64,000 nt of DNA from Anaerosphaera aminiphila DSM 21120 (GCF_900129925.1 NZ_FQXI01000007.1:1-64000), one strand, 5' to 3'; counted from the stretch's first letter, positions 1 to 8,815 are shown. Notes: a model not told the origin generated them from the letters alone. Numbers and translations: made by a program.

Positions 1-108
1 GGAAGAACGGAAGGATTTAACAATAAAATCAAAGTGATTAAACGAGTATCTTATGGATATCGTAATTTTGAGACCTTTAAGAAGAGGATTTTGTGGTGTT
101 GCAGTTAA
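1..108 (+). CDS. ISL3-family transposase, C-terminal end (partial)
   Basis: An open frame runs from the first base to a TAA at 106-108 and gives 35 residues ending in RNFETFKKRILWCCS. The segment GFNNKIKVIKRVSYGYRNF matches the conserved end of the DDE transposase of ISL3-type insertion sequences (EGxNNKIKxxKRxxYGxRNF, known family pattern). The rest of the gene lies upstream of the window. It would catalyse cut-and-paste movement of its own IS. Whether the whole copy is intact cannot be judged. Confidence 0.8.
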   Translation, partial: GRTEGFNNKIKVIKRVSYGYRNFETFKKRILWCCS

Positions 109-135
109 TTTAAACAAAAAATTATAATAAAAATT

Positions 136-158
136 GAGGTAGGAAAAAACCTACCCCA
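136..158 (+). terminator. Hairpin after the IS transposase, probably near the IS right end
   Basis: GGTAGG (138-143), six A, CCTACC (150-155) form a perfect 6-bp stem 30 bases after the transposase stop, followed by AACATTTGACAAT, which resembles the sequence after ISL3-type transposases. There is no clear T-run, so it may be an IS end structure as much as a terminator. Confidence 0.4.
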
Positions 159-230
159 ACATTTGACAATGAACCAACAAAATCAAATATTTCTATAGAT
201 TAATTGGATCTCAGTCACTTAAATCTTGTT

Positions 231-400
231 TTTAAGCGTTTCAAGGGTGTACAGTAAATTCTATCCACTCGCTAATGCTTGTGGAGAATTCTTGCATAAA
301 ATCTATGACGAAATTAGAAATTTCTATAGATTGTTAAATGGGTGGGAGTTTGAGGGAGGGCTATGAGGAAAAATCTTAGGTTCCCTTTGCCTTCCCTCAA
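231..400 (-). repeat. Interspersed repeat, copy 1 (inverted relative to copies 2-4)
   Basis: Read on the minus strand this segment matches 8553-8727 closely. It contains a hairpin (GAGGGAGGGC at 352-361 against GCCTTCCCTC at 389-398, one G-T wobble), a second imperfect palindrome around 301-332 (ATCTAT..GAAATT / AATTTC..ATAGAT), and a short minus-strand frame 297-241 encoding MQEFSTSISEWIEFTVHP. It fills much of the gene-free stretch 159-440, where nothing else was recognised. Confidence 0.8.
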
Positions 401-442
401 GAATTATTAAGATTAAATTTAAAAAATAAAATCTAAACATAA

Positions 443-490
443 AAAATACACCCTCAAAATTAGTTTAAACTAACTTTAAGAGTGTATTTG
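443..490 (-). terminator. Rho-independent terminator of the GNAT-dnaD-dnaC-aminotransferase operon
   Basis: A long inverted repeat (AATACACcCTCAAA / TTTaAGAGTGTATT, with an inner TTAGTTTAAACTAA) lies 13 bases past the last minus-strand stop. On the minus strand it is followed by a T-rich run. Confidence 0.75.
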
Positions 491-502
491 TAAATTCAAG
501 TC

Positions 503-778
503 CTATACTAAATTTTTAAATTTAAATAAAAAGAACAACAATATTAATGCTGCATAAATTATAAGCAGTCCCTTTACTAATCTTTTATCTTCAGCTCTTA
601 CAAAAAATATTCCAACTATCATAACCAGAGCTATTACTACATACTCTGCTATTCTAATATATTCATTGTAAACTCCAGTTTTCCACTTTATTTCTCTATA
701 GACAAACTGTAATGCTATTAGTATTACGGCAAGGCCTATAAATATCTTTTGCAAATGTTCCTTTTTCAAGCTGTACAC
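503..778 (-). CDS. Small membrane protein, unknown function
   Basis: 91 residues with three predicted membrane helices (about 11-24, 43-60 and 68-86) and short charged connectors. No family was recognised. It is the last gene of a minus-strand operon and starts 2 bases after the aminotransferase stop, so it is probably translated by coupling. A terminator follows. The small size and hydrophobicity allow no functional guess. Confidence 0.7.
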   Translation of the reverse strand: MYSLKKEHLQKIFIGLAVILIALQFVYREIKWKTGVYNEYIRIAEYVVIALVMIVGIFFVRAEDKRLVKGLLIIYAALILLFFLFKFKNLV

Positions 779-780
779 CT

Positions 781-1986
781 CTATTGATTTGTCAATTGTC
801 TATATTTTTCAAGTCCCTTGCCTAAAATTTCTATAGCTCTCTTTAAATCGTCTCTATTTATTACATATGCAAGCCTAACTTGACTTTTACCCACGTTTGA
901 ATCGTGATAAAATCCATCTCCAGGTGCAATCATAACTGTTTCTCCATTGTCATCAAAATCTGTAAGCATCCACATTGCAAAGTCTTCCGCATCTTTTATT
1001 GGAAGGTCCGGCATTATATAAAATGCTCCCTCAGGTTTATAGACCTTTACTCCATCTATTTTTTTAAGTTCTTCGTATATACAGTCTCTTCTCTTTTGGT
1101 ACTCTGCATTTACTTCTTCAAAATAACTTTTATCTACATTGTAAAGTTCTGCTGCTCCTATTTGATCTATTGTTGAAACAGCAAGTCTTCCTGTTGCAAG
1201 TTTAATAATTTCTGTCATCAGAGCTTTGTTTTTACAAAGTATAGCTCCAATTCTTGCTCCACATGCTCCAAATCTCTTTGAAACTGAATCAAGCAAGATT
1301 AATCTATCTTCAATTCCCTCTATTTCTGCAAAGGACATAAAGTCTTTTCCATCAAAGATAAATTCTCTATAAACTTCATCTGCAATTATAAATAAATCTT
1401 TTTCCTTTGCAACTCTAACTACTCTTCTAAGTTCTTCTTCTGTATAAACTGCACCCGTTGGATTAGACGGGTTAGAAAGAAGTATTGCAGCAGTGTCTTC
1501 GGTAACTGAATCTCTAATTGTCTCATAGTTTGGAAGTCTATATCCCGTTTCTACTGTTGTGTCAAATGTAACGGGATTTATGCCGCACTGTCTAAATATA
1601 GTGTAGTAATTGGAGTAAAAGGGATTACAAGTCAGTATTTTTTGTCCCAATTCTGAAACTGCAACTATTGAAAATACCAGAGCTTCACTAGCTCCTGTAG
1701 TTATAATAATTTCACTTTCAGGGTCAAAATCCGCTCCCCTGTCTCTATAGTATTTACAAGTTTGCTCCATAAGTGATTTCATTCCCTTTGACGGAGCATA
1801 GTCTAATGTTTTTAAATTAGTGTTTCTTATAGCATCGAAAAATTCATTAGGTGTCTTAGTATCTGGGGCGCCTATATTTAAGTGGTAAACTTTTTTACCA
1901 TCTGCTTTTGCTTTTTCCGCATATGGAGTTAACTTTCTTATAGCTGAATAGGGTACTTCTTTTATTCTCTGTGATATATTCATCAT
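781..1986 (-). CDS. PLP-dependent class I/II aminotransferase
   Basis: A 401-residue fold-type I aminotransferase that transfers amino groups between an amino acid and a 2-oxo acid in the cytosol. Visible family marks are the substrate-loop LNIGAPDTKTP near the N-terminus, the PLP-contact motif NPSNPTG, the ADEVYREF segment with the cofactor-binding Asp and Tyr, the Schiff-base Lys237 in DSVSKRFGACGARIG, and a C-terminal RLAY arginine that would bind the substrate carboxylate. The frame opens at a GTG at 1995, but AGAGGTGG just ahead of 1986 supports the ATG there. Substrate is undetermined: aspartate-like in overall pattern. It sits in an operon with primosome genes, 12 bases after dnaC, with no clear functional link. 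Confidence 0.85.
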   Translation of the reverse strand: MMNISQRIKEVPYSAIRKLTPYAEKAKADGKKVYHLNIGAPDTKTPNEFFDAIRNTNLKTLDYAPSKGMKSLMEQTCKYYRDRGADFDPESEIIITTGASEALVFSIVAVSELGQKILTCNPFYSNYYTIFRQCGINPVTFDTTVETGYRLPNYETIRDSVTEDTAAILLSNPSNPTGAVYTEEELRRVVRVAKEKDLFIIADEVYREFIFDGKDFMSFAEIEGIEDRLILLDSVSKRFGACGARIGAILCKNKALMTEIIKLATGRLAVSTIDQIGAAELYNVDKSYFEEVNAEYQKRRDCIYEELKKIDGVKVYKPEGAFYIMPDLPIKDAEDFAMWMLTDFDDNGETVMIAPGDGFYHDSNVGKSQVRLAYVINRDDLKRAIEILGKGLEKYRQLTNQ

Positions 1987-1998
1987 ATCTTCCACCTC

Positions 1999-2982
1999 TT
2001 ATGAATTAATTTTTAATCTTAAATCTTCGCCAAAAAATTTAATTGGTTCAAATTTTTGAAATACTCTTGAAAACACTCTATCTGTGTACTTTTGTGTAAG
2101 CTCATTTGGTGATAAATTTGTAGAGATTAGTGTCTTCTTTCCCCTTAGTATTCTAGTGTTTACTATATTAAAAATCTCCGATGCTGAAAAAGAATTTGTA
2201 AATTCAATTCCCAAATCGTCAATTATTAATAGCTCGCAGTCAAATAATAAACTATATTTAACTGAATTCACTTCGTTTCTTCTAAATTTTCTATCTTCTA
2301 CCAGCTCAATTGTATTGAAAGCTGTCTGATAAATCACTGCCACATTTCTGTCCAATAATTCTTTTGCTATACAGTTTAACATAAAAGTTTTGCCCTGTCC
2401 CGTTGCTCCGTAAAATAATAGGTTCATATCATTTTTTTCGTAAAATGTCTTTACAAATTTTCTGGAGAGCATTAGAATCATTTCCATATTTTCTCTTGGA
2501 GAAATTCCCTCACTTTTATATATTTCAGTGGAAAATATTCCAAGGTCAAATGTGTTAAAATTTTCTTTTGTCAGTGTATAGCTCATATTGCTTATTGAGT
2601 ACAACTCTCTTGCAATTTTAGCTTGCATACAGTGACACCTTGATCCGTCTTCTAAAACTCCTGTGTCTTTGCAGTCCTCGCAATTATATATGTCATCTAA
2701 ATAATTTCTACTATACCCGTTTTCAAGAAGAAGCTTTTCTTTCTCGCCCCGAAGGGCGTATATGTCCTCGTTTATTTTTCTAAGTTCATCTAGAGAAGGA
2801 CTTTTTATTTGACTTTTTAGAGCATCAAATCCAAGTGTTGAAGTACACTGATCTATGTTTTTTATCTCAGGTACGCTTGAATAGACTTCTTCTTTTCGAC
2901 TTTCCATTTCTCTTCGATTTTTGTCTCTTTGAAGCTCATATTCTCTTTCAATTTTTCTAAACATATCCTTCATTTTCATCAT
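1999..2982 (-). CDS. DnaC/DnaI-like replicative helicase loader (ATP-binding)
   Basis: 327 residues. The N-terminal half is coiled-coil rich and carries a cysteine cluster (C101, C104, C116, C118 in CEDCKDTG...CHC) typical of clostridial loaders and likely to bind zinc. The C-terminal half is an IstB/DnaC AAA+ domain with Walker A GATGQGKT at 192-199, Walker B LLIIDDLGIE and a terminal arginine-rich region with DRVFSRV. It would load the replicative helicase at the origin or at restarted forks together with the DnaD protein encoded immediately upstream (14-base gap). The start is ambiguous because several ATGs lie in the first eight codons. Confidence 0.88.
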   Translation of the reverse strand: MMKMKDMFRKIEREYELQRDKNRREMESRKEEVYSSVPEIKNIDQCTSTLGFDALKSQIKSPSLDELRKINEDIYALRGEKEKLLLENGYSRNYLDDIYNCEDCKDTGVLEDGSRCHCMQAKIARELYSISNMSYTLTKENFNTFDLGIFSTEIYKSEGISPRENMEMILMLSRKFVKTFYEKNDMNLLFYGATGQGKTFMLNCIAKELLDRNVAVIYQTAFNTIELVEDRKFRRNEVNSVKYSLLFDCELLIIDDLGIEFTNSFSASEIFNIVNTRILRGKKTLISTNLSPNELTQKYTDRVFSRVFQKFEPIKFFGEDLRLKINS

Positions 2983-2996
2983 CCCAATTTTAATTC

Positions 2997-4022
2997 TTAT
3001 CTATTTTCAGTTTCGTCTTCTCTTAAGTTTTTAAAGAGGGCCTCTCTTTTCTTTCTGGCAAGGTCTTCCAAATACTCTTCCGGATACTCGTCACTTAATT
3101 GTTTAAAATTGTGAAATTTTGTCTTTTTAACTTTCTTTTCTCTCTTGTCCAGAACTTCTATGTCATCAACTGACTTTATGCCCTTTTCATTCCAGTTAAG
3201 CAGTATTTTATTTACATATCCCAAGTTTGGATTGTTTATATTTACACATTTATCACAGGCTGCCATTACTAAGTCCATGTTCATTTCATACTTGTCAAAC
3301 CAGTTGTTCACAAGTTCAAAGTCAGTGTTGTTAAATGACTTATTTGAAATTCCTATTCTGTCTTTAACTTTTAAGAATCTGTAGTACTTTTCATCGTACT
3401 CAAAATAACTTTTTTGTATGTCTTCCATTGTCCTAATGTTATTTTCAGACCAGTTTCTAACTATTGCCTCTATATATGAAAGTTTATTTACTTTTTTTAT
3501 TTCCGTAGCATACCAAAATGCCTCTTCAATAAGCTCTACAGGCATATTGTAAGTATCTCTCCAAGATGCAATATCTTGTTTCTTCGCCACTGAAATTTGT
3601 CCTCTCAAGTAGTATTCAGCCTTTGAGAGTAAATCTGCAATTTTAGAATCGTCTAATATTGAATTTTGGTCTATTCTCTCTTCTATTTTTGGAGCAGAAT
3701 AGATATTTTGAATATACAGTTCTTTTAAATTTAAAAAAACTATATTAAAACTTCCGTCTTCTTCATATTCTTTTAATATTATGCCCACTTTTTCCCAGTA
3801 GTCCCAAGCTCTTAGCACGTCTGATTCAATTAGTCCCAGTAAATCTGCAACTAAGTGAAAATCAAAACTTCTAACGCCTCCAGACTCTCTGGCCAGTTTA
3901 TAACTCATTAAATATACTTTGACAAAATTGCCGTCAGCACCGGGCATATAATCATTTATAAAAATATTTTCAATCGGTGTGTCACCTAAATCCATGCTTA
4001 ATTTTTGAAGTTTGAAATACAT
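2997..4022 (-). CDS. DnaD-domain primosomal protein
   Basis: 341 residues. The first about 120 residues look like the winged-helix DnaD N-terminal domain. Two DnaD/DnaB C-terminal domains follow: one at about 130-210 ending YIEAIVRNWSENNIRT, the second at about 225-290 ending YVNKILLNWNEKGIKS. The YIxxILxNW pattern is the family signature. Such proteins remodel origin DNA and recruit the helicase with the DnaC/DnaI loader, which is the next gene. The start overlaps the GNAT gene by 25 bases, indicating coupled translation. Confidence 0.9.
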   Translation of the reverse strand: MYFKLQKLSMDLGDTPIENIFINDYMPGADGNFVKVYLMSYKLARESGGVRSFDFHLVADLLGLIESDVLRAWDYWEKVGIILKEYEEDGSFNIVFLNLKELYIQNIYSAPKIEERIDQNSILDDSKIADLLSKAEYYLRGQISVAKKQDIASWRDTYNMPVELIEEAFWYATEIKKVNKLSYIEAIVRNWSENNIRTMEDIQKSYFEYDEKYYRFLKVKDRIGISNKSFNNTDFELVNNWFDKYEMNMDLVMAACDKCVNINNPNLGYVNKILLNWNEKGIKSVDDIEVLDKREKKVKKTKFHNFKQLSDEYPEEYLEDLARKKREALFKNLREDETENR

Positions 4023-4606
4023 TTTACCACCCCATCGAAAGTATTTCTATACAAAACCATTTTATCTACATAAAAAAACTTGTTTCCCAGTATTATTTTA
4101 AATTTATTTCTCAAATCTCTATATTTTTCTTCATTTAAATCAAATTCTCTGTTTTGGTAGAGTTGTATTCTGGAGGAATACTTTTTAAACCCCATTTTTT
4201 CATAGAGAGAAATTGCCCTTATATTGAACCTTGCAACATCTAAGTACAATTTTTCAAATTTCCACTCATAAAAATAGTAATTGAGCATTCTATATAGGAC
4301 CTCTTTTCCAAATCCCTTTTCGACTTTCCCTGATTCTATTACTATTCCAAGAACTGCACTTTTCTTTCTCTTGTTTACATTTTTAAAGCTAATATAGCCT
4401 ATAGGAACTTCCTTTAAAAAAATAGTGAAGTAAATATTTCTGGGATTTGACGTCTTCCACAAAAACCACTCTTCTATTTCTCTATCACTATCTTCGTCAA
4501 AATTATAGTCGCTAAAAAGTGGACTCTCATGACTTTCCCAATTTTTAAATTTATATACATCTTGAAGTGTCATTTTTTTTATGATAAGTCTTTCACTGTA
4601 AATCAT
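3998..4606 (-). CDS. GNAT-family N-acetyltransferase
   Basis: 202 residues with the RimJ/RimL-type GNAT layout: N-terminal MIYSERLIIKKMTLQDV, a central IGYISFKNVNKRKKSAVLGIVI strand pair, acetyl-CoA loop VEKGFGKEVLYRML and the closing LDVARFNIRAISLYEKMGFKK. Such enzymes move acetyl from acetyl-CoA to an amine on a protein, peptide or small molecule. The C-terminal about 50 residues extend beyond the core domain. First gene of the minus-strand operon, with GGGAGTG ahead of the ATG. The substrate is unknown. Confidence 0.85.
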   Translation of the reverse strand: MIYSERLIIKKMTLQDVYKFKNWESHESPLFSDYNFDEDSDREIEEWFLWKTSNPRNIYFTIFLKEVPIGYISFKNVNKRKKSAVLGIVIESGKVEKGFGKEVLYRMLNYYFYEWKFEKLYLDVARFNIRAISLYEKMGFKKYSSRIQLYQNREFDLNEEKYRDLRNKFKIILGNKFFYVDKMVLYRNTFDGVVKCISNFKN

Positions 4607-4811
4607 TAGAACACTCCCTACTATAATATACTATTATTTTTTTTATTTGTAACAGTTTTACTGAAAAAATATATAAATCTCAGTATTTTAAAGTGACAAT
4701 AAATAATATGTACTTATTTTTGATTGTTAGAAACAATAATATAATAAATAGGAATATTTTTCAAGATATAAACTACTATAGTCTTAAATATACTTCCTAT
4801 CTTATTTAAAA

Positions 4812-4853
4812 ATCACCTTATATTGACTTCCAACAACTTCAATACAAGGTGAT
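4812..4853 (-). terminator. Terminator of the nnrE-MATE operon
   Basis: ATCACCTT-TATTGA and its complement form a long stem just after the MATE stop on the minus strand, followed by a T-run. The rest of the 4607-4862 gap shows no gene. It should hold the promoter of the upstream minus-strand operon. Confidence 0.85.
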
Positions 4854-4862
4854 GTCTTTAAT

Positions 4863-6257
4863 TTAACTTTCTGTTTTGCCTTTGAGCTTATTTGTTTCTA
4901 TATCAGGTCTCCACTTTCCAAAGTAGTAGTACAGAGCCATTAGTATACAAGTTACTGTCCAGGAAATAGGATATGAAAGGTATATTATCTCTATTCTTGG
5001 CCAAGCTTCAAGTGCAGTGTATATCCACAATATTCTAAGTCCGCACATTGAAATTATAGAAATTACCATAGGTCCCATGGCTTTTCCTGAAGCTCTTATA
5101 AAGCCGCCGTAGACCTCGCTTATTCCAAATATAAAATATCCCAAAGCCAAGTAGTACAGACACTTCACACCGTACTCTATAACTTGTGGATCCTTGTTAA
5201 ATATTCCAATTAGCTCCTCTGCAAAAATTACAGATATTGCTGGAAGCACTATTGCAGTTCCAACTACAAGTGCTATTGAAACTTTTAAACCGTCTTTTAT
5301 TCTGCTGTACTTCTTCGCTCCAAAGTTTTGTCCTGCAAATGTAGTTGCCGCAAGGGCTATTGCCTGTAGAGACATAAATATAAAACCATCTATTCTACTC
5401 TCTGCGGCAAGTCCTGCAATTGCATCAGAGCCGAATATATTTATCTTTGACTGAATTAACACATTTGACAGTGAAATTACTGAACCTTGAATTCCCGATG
5501 GAATACCTATTTTAAAAATTGCCCTTAAGCTACCACTATAAAATTTAATGTCTTTTAACTTTAACCTAAATATGTTGTCAGACTTCATAAGACTGTATGT
5601 CACAAGTCCGGCAGCTACAAATTGAGCTATAAAAGTAGCCCAGCCTGCTCCCACAACTGACATCTTTAGTGTCTTTACAAATACTAAGTCCAAAACTATA
5701 TTTATAGCTGCACTTACAAGTAAAAAGTTAAAAGGTCTTTTAGAGTCTCCAACTGACCTTAAAATACTGGCGCCCATATTGTAAATTAAAAGTGGAATTA
5801 CACCAATAAAAAATATTCTCATATATGCAACTGCATCGTCCATTATCTCTACGGGAGTATTTAACATTCCCAGCAAAATAGGCGATACAAAATATCCCAC
5901 TACGGACAATATAATTCCACCTACAATTGCAATGGCGTAGGCGGTGTGAATGGAGTCATTTAAATTTCTTCTATCCCCTGACCCAAAGAGCTGCGATATT
6001 ACAACAGAAGCCCCTGTTGTAAGCCCTACAAACAAACCTATTAAAAGGTTTGAGACAGGACCTGTGGCTCCAACTGCTGCCATTGGATTTTTACCTGCAA
6101 ATGTACCAACTATCATTAAATCCGCTGTGTTGTATAGCTGTTGCAGAAAGTTTGACAGTAAGAGTGGAATTGCAAAGTATATAATTCCCCTCATTATAGA
6201 GCCTTCAGTCAAATTTATATTTCGTTTTTCATTTAATTTTAATCTTCTTTTTTTCAT
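4863..6257 (-). CDS. MATE-family multidrug/organic cation efflux transporter
   Basis: 464 residues with about twelve membrane helices in two similar halves, starting INLTEGSIMRGIIYFAIPLLLSN and LQQLYNTADLMIVG, which is the classic MATE start (NorM/DinF side of the family). It would export organic cations or drugs in exchange for Na+ or H+ across the cytoplasmic membrane. The start codon overlaps the end of the epimerase gene by four bases (ATGA), so the two are co-transcribed and translationally coupled. The substrate cannot be read from sequence. Confidence 0.9.
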   Translation of the reverse strand: MKKRRLKLNEKRNINLTEGSIMRGIIYFAIPLLLSNFLQQLYNTADLMIVGTFAGKNPMAAVGATGPVSNLLIGLFVGLTTGASVVISQLFGSGDRRNLNDSIHTAYAIAIVGGIILSVVGYFVSPILLGMLNTPVEIMDDAVAYMRIFFIGVIPLLIYNMGASILRSVGDSKRPFNFLLVSAAINIVLDLVFVKTLKMSVVGAGWATFIAQFVAAGLVTYSLMKSDNIFRLKLKDIKFYSGSLRAIFKIGIPSGIQGSVISLSNVLIQSKINIFGSDAIAGLAAESRIDGFIFMSLQAIALAATTFAGQNFGAKKYSRIKDGLKVSIALVVGTAIVLPAISVIFAEELIGIFNKDPQVIEYGVKCLYYLALGYFIFGISEVYGGFIRASGKAMGPMVISIISMCGLRILWIYTALEAWPRIEIIYLSYPISWTVTCILMALYYYFGKWRPDIETNKLKGKTES

Positions 6258-6874
6258 ATTTTCGGCGCACCTAAGTATATATTAGTTATCTTTCCACAAA
6301 TTACATTGTCTACCATTCCGTCTTTTTCTTCATAAATAGTCATAGTCTCATTTGCAAACACTGCCTCACCAAGTACTTCTCCCGTATTTGCATCAATTCC
6401 TGAGGGAATATCTATGGAAATCGTATAATTGGAGTGTTCATTTATTGCCTTTACAACCTCTTTAAAAAGCCCCTCTACTTTTCTGCTAAGGCCTATTCCA
6501 AAAATACAGTCCAAACTCACTTCATTTACTTCCAGAGAATCTATTAATTTTTCAATATCCTCTACATTCTTTATCTTAAAAATATTAGTAGTTAAAGTTT
6601 CAAGTATTTCTAAGTTTTCCCTTAACTCTTCACTTTTAGCATCTCCAACTACGAATGTGTCAACTTCTCTTCCATTTAATAAAAGATGTCTTGCAACAGC
6701 AACTCCATCTCCACCATTATTCCCCTCGCCACAAATTACTGTGTAGGAGTCATATTTATTTATCTCATTAAAAATACCCAGAGCTGCATTTTCCATTAAG
6801 ATTATTGGCCTTATCTTATGTACTTCTGTAGCGTTTCTATCAATTTTAAACATCTCTTCTCTTGATAAACTCAT
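6254..6874 (-). CDS. nnrE: NAD(P)H-hydrate epimerase (YjeF N-terminal domain only)
   Basis: 206 residues, the stand-alone YjeF_N domain. It shows the conserved ENAA near residue 29, GEGNNGGDGVAVARHL with the NAD(P)HX-binding NNGGDG loop, and SIDIPSGIDANTG near the end with the active-site Asp. It interconverts the R and S forms of damaged (hydrated) NAD(P)H for repair. The dehydratase half (NnrD) often fused to it is not in this protein and was not seen in the window. Cotranscribed with the MATE exporter. Confidence 0.88.
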   Translation of the reverse strand: MSLSREEMFKIDRNATEVHKIRPIILMENAALGIFNEINKYDSYTVICGEGNNGGDGVAVARHLLLNGREVDTFVVGDAKSEELRENLEILETLTTNIFKIKNVEDIEKLIDSLEVNEVSLDCIFGIGLSRKVEGLFKEVVKAINEHSNYTISIDIPSGIDANTGEVLGEAVFANETMTIYEEKDGMVDNVICGKITNIYLGAPKI

Positions 6875-7059
6875 GACACACCTCTTTATTAAACTATACT
6901 ACATTCATTTATAAATAATTATATCATAATCTACTTATGTTAAAAGAGGTTTCTCCCATAAATAAATAATGTTGATTTTTCTTCCCAATATACTTAAACT
7001 ATTTATAGTGGAGACCATCATCTCCATTTCTTAAAAATATTACATACGGAGAAGATTAA

Positions 7060-8142
7060 ATGAAAAAAAAGATAATTTTAGTTTCACTGCTTTCTATTTT
7101 ACTTTGTGGCTGTTCAGGTCAAAAGAATCCTAGTGAAAATTCTACAACAGAAGTTGAAAAAATTTCTTACTATGCACCACTTAGCGGAGAAGAAACTACA
7201 GAAGATATTAAAGAGGAACCTGTATTTGCAGTAATGCTGGATAATCACCCAGATGCCAGACCTCAATCAGGGTTAAATGATGCAGAAGTTATATATGAAT
7301 TTAAAGCTGAGGGCGAATACACCAGATACCTGACACTCTTTATGAAAAATAAAGTAGATGTACTTGGACCTGTTAGATCTGCAAGACCTTACTTTGTAAA
7401 TACAGCTGCAGAATATAATGCAATATATGCCCACTGGGGCGGCTCAGAAGCGGGATATGCTCAAATACCGAAAGTTGGAGTTAAAAACCTTGATGGAATT
7501 GCACTTGAGGGGATAACATATTATAGAAATAAAGACGTAAATAAAAAAAGACCTCACGACGGATATACAAGCTATGAATTAATGCATGAAAAGGCCTCTC
7601 AACTTGGCTACTTAGATGAACCTACAACTGTAAAATCTTTTGAGTTTGACCACAGTAAAGACCTTGAAAAAATCAATGCACAAATGGGAGCGGTAGAGGC
7701 CACTAAAATATCACTGGACTTTTTTAAACACTACAACACCACATTTGAATATAATCCTGAAACCAACTCCTACCTTGCCATAAGAGATAGCGAACCTCTA
7801 ATTGACGAGAGAGACTCTTCAAATGTAATGGCAGATAATATTATAGTTCAATTTGCAAAATCTTACGTTTCAGGACCAAATGCCACTTTAACTATAGAAA
7901 ATATTGGAAATGGTGAGGGAAAATTAATTACAAATGGAAAAATAATAGACATCACTTGGGAAAAAGACTCTGAAAGCTCAAGAACTATCTTTAAAACACT
8001 TTCAGGAGAGGAAATAACACTTCTTCCAGGCAGAACCTTTATAGAAGTTCTGGACCCAACAGACAATATAGTAGTTGAACCGATTCCAGCTGTTGAAGAA
8101 ACCGCTGATACAACAGAAAATACTGAAGTTAAGACTAAATAA
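7060..8142 (+). CDS. yerB: YerB-like DUF3048 lipoprotein
   Basis: 360 residues. The N-terminus is a lipoprotein signal (MKKKIILVSLLSILLCGCSG) with the lipidated Cys18 at the end of LCGC. A low-complexity Ser/Thr/Glu linker follows, then the DUF3048 N-terminal domain (FAVMLDNHPDARPQSGL, GPVRSARPYFV, YAHWGGS) and the C-terminal DUF3048 domain, with an acidic tail. The protein should sit on the outer face of the membrane. The family is widespread in Firmicutes and its job is not firmly known. Strong GGAGAAG ribosome site; single-gene unit closed by its own terminator. Confidence 0.9.
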   Translation: MKKKIILVSLLSILLCGCSGQKNPSENSTTEVEKISYYAPLSGEETTEDIKEEPVFAVMLDNHPDARPQSGLNDAEVIYEFKAEGEYTRYLTLFMKNKVDVLGPVRSARPYFVNTAAEYNAIYAHWGGSEAGYAQIPKVGVKNLDGIALEGITYYRNKDVNKKRPHDGYTSYELMHEKASQLGYLDEPTTVKSFEFDHSKDLEKINAQMGAVEATKISLDFFKHYNTTFEYNPETNSYLAIRDSEPLIDERDSSNVMADNIIVQFAKSYVSGPNATLTIENIGNGEGKLITNGKIIDITWEKDSESSRTIFKTLSGEEITLLPGRTFIEVLDPTDNIVVEPIPAVEETADTTENTEVKTK

Positions 8143-8144
8143 AT

Positions 8145-8184
8145 AAAAAAGGAACTTTCTATAATATTAGGAAGTTCCTTTTTT
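8145..8184 (+). terminator. Terminator of yerB
   Basis: AAAAAAGGAACTT / AAGTTCCTTTTTT stem with a T-run directly after the yerB stop. Confidence 0.92.
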
Positions 8185-8236
8185 AATACATATTCTTTTT
8201 TATCTTTTAAATATTTCTCCTTACCAAACTTTTAAA

Positions 8237-8342
8237 TCACAATAATATAAAGGTTATTAAAATTATAATAATATATGAAATTGTCCAATAAATTAAGCTA
8301 GCTTTAGTAATTATCTGCTCTCCTCTAATTTGAGCTACAATT
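8237..8342 (-). pseudogene. Truncated second copy of the 65-residue membrane protein gene
   Basis: On the minus strand this stretch encodes VAQIRGEQIITKASLIYWTI and on to a TGA at 8239-8237, nearly identical to the C-terminal half of the intact gene at 8816-9013. Homology stops abruptly at about 8342, where repeat copy 2 begins (TTTAACAATCTATAG). The 5' half is absent, so it is a broken duplicate, and the repeat boundary coincides with the break. Confidence 0.85.
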
Positions 8343-8440
8343 TAACAATCTATAGAAATCTACGATTTCGTCATAGATTTTATGCAAGAATTTCCCAAGA
8401 GAACGAAGTTCGATTGGTTGAAATTCACTGCTACTCTTTT
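8341..8440 (+). repeat. Interspersed repeat, copy 2 (partial)
   Basis: It shares AACAATCTATAGAAAT, ATTTCGTCATAGAT and TTTATGCAAGAATT with copy 3 but lacks the leading G-rich hairpin and then diverges. It begins exactly where the truncated gene copy ends. Confidence 0.75.
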
Positions 8441-8552
8441 ATTTTGTCAATTTTATTATTTGAGAATTAATAAAAATTAAAATAATTTAGTTTAGTCTAG
8501 CTAAAATATAAAGAAGCATTTATTTTTCTCTAAAAGTCATTTTAATACATTT

Positions 8553-8735
8553 TTGAGGGAGGGCAAAGGGAATTGCGATTTTCCCTCATGGCCCTCCCTC
8601 AAACTCCCTCCCCTTTAACAATCTATAGAAATTTCCAATTTCGTCATAGATTTTATGCAAGAATTCTCCACGAGCATTAGCGAGTGGATAGAATTTACTG
8701 CTACACCCTTAAAACGCTCAAAAAATAAAGTTTAG
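8553..8735 (+). repeat. Interspersed repeat, copy 3 (most complete)
   Basis: Starts with a perfect 10-bp stem (GAGGGAGGGC at 8555-8564, GCCCTCCCTC at 8591-8600) whose loop holds AATTGCGATTTTCCCTCA, then CTCCCTCCCC, a second palindrome ATCTATAGAAATT / AATTTCGTCATAGAT, and a short frame beginning MQEFSTSISEW. Matches copy 1 in reverse orientation and copy 4 in part. It lies in a gene-free stretch between the broken gene copy and the intact 65-residue gene. Confidence 0.85.
8655..8735 (+). other. Possible 26-residue micro-ORF inside repeat copy 3
   Basis: ATG at 8655 to TAG at 8733-8735 reads MQEFSTSISEWIEFTATP then LKRSKNKV. Copy 1 carries the same peptide start on the other strand, ending after 18 residues. 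Copy 2 keeps MQEF but then differs. No convincing ribosome site is visible (the sequence ahead is TAGATTTT). It may be only a shadow of the conserved repeat. Confidence 0.2.
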
Positions 8736-8815
8736 CGAGTGAGTAAAATTTAATGTCAATATTTTATTTAGCAACATAATACACTTTCAATATTTCTATG
8801 TACCAAACTACTACA

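Noticed and set aside
4720-4740. ATTGTT-AGA-AACAAT palindrome ahead of the GNAT operon
   Set aside because: Short and isolated in AT-rich DNA; no regulator or second copy supports it.
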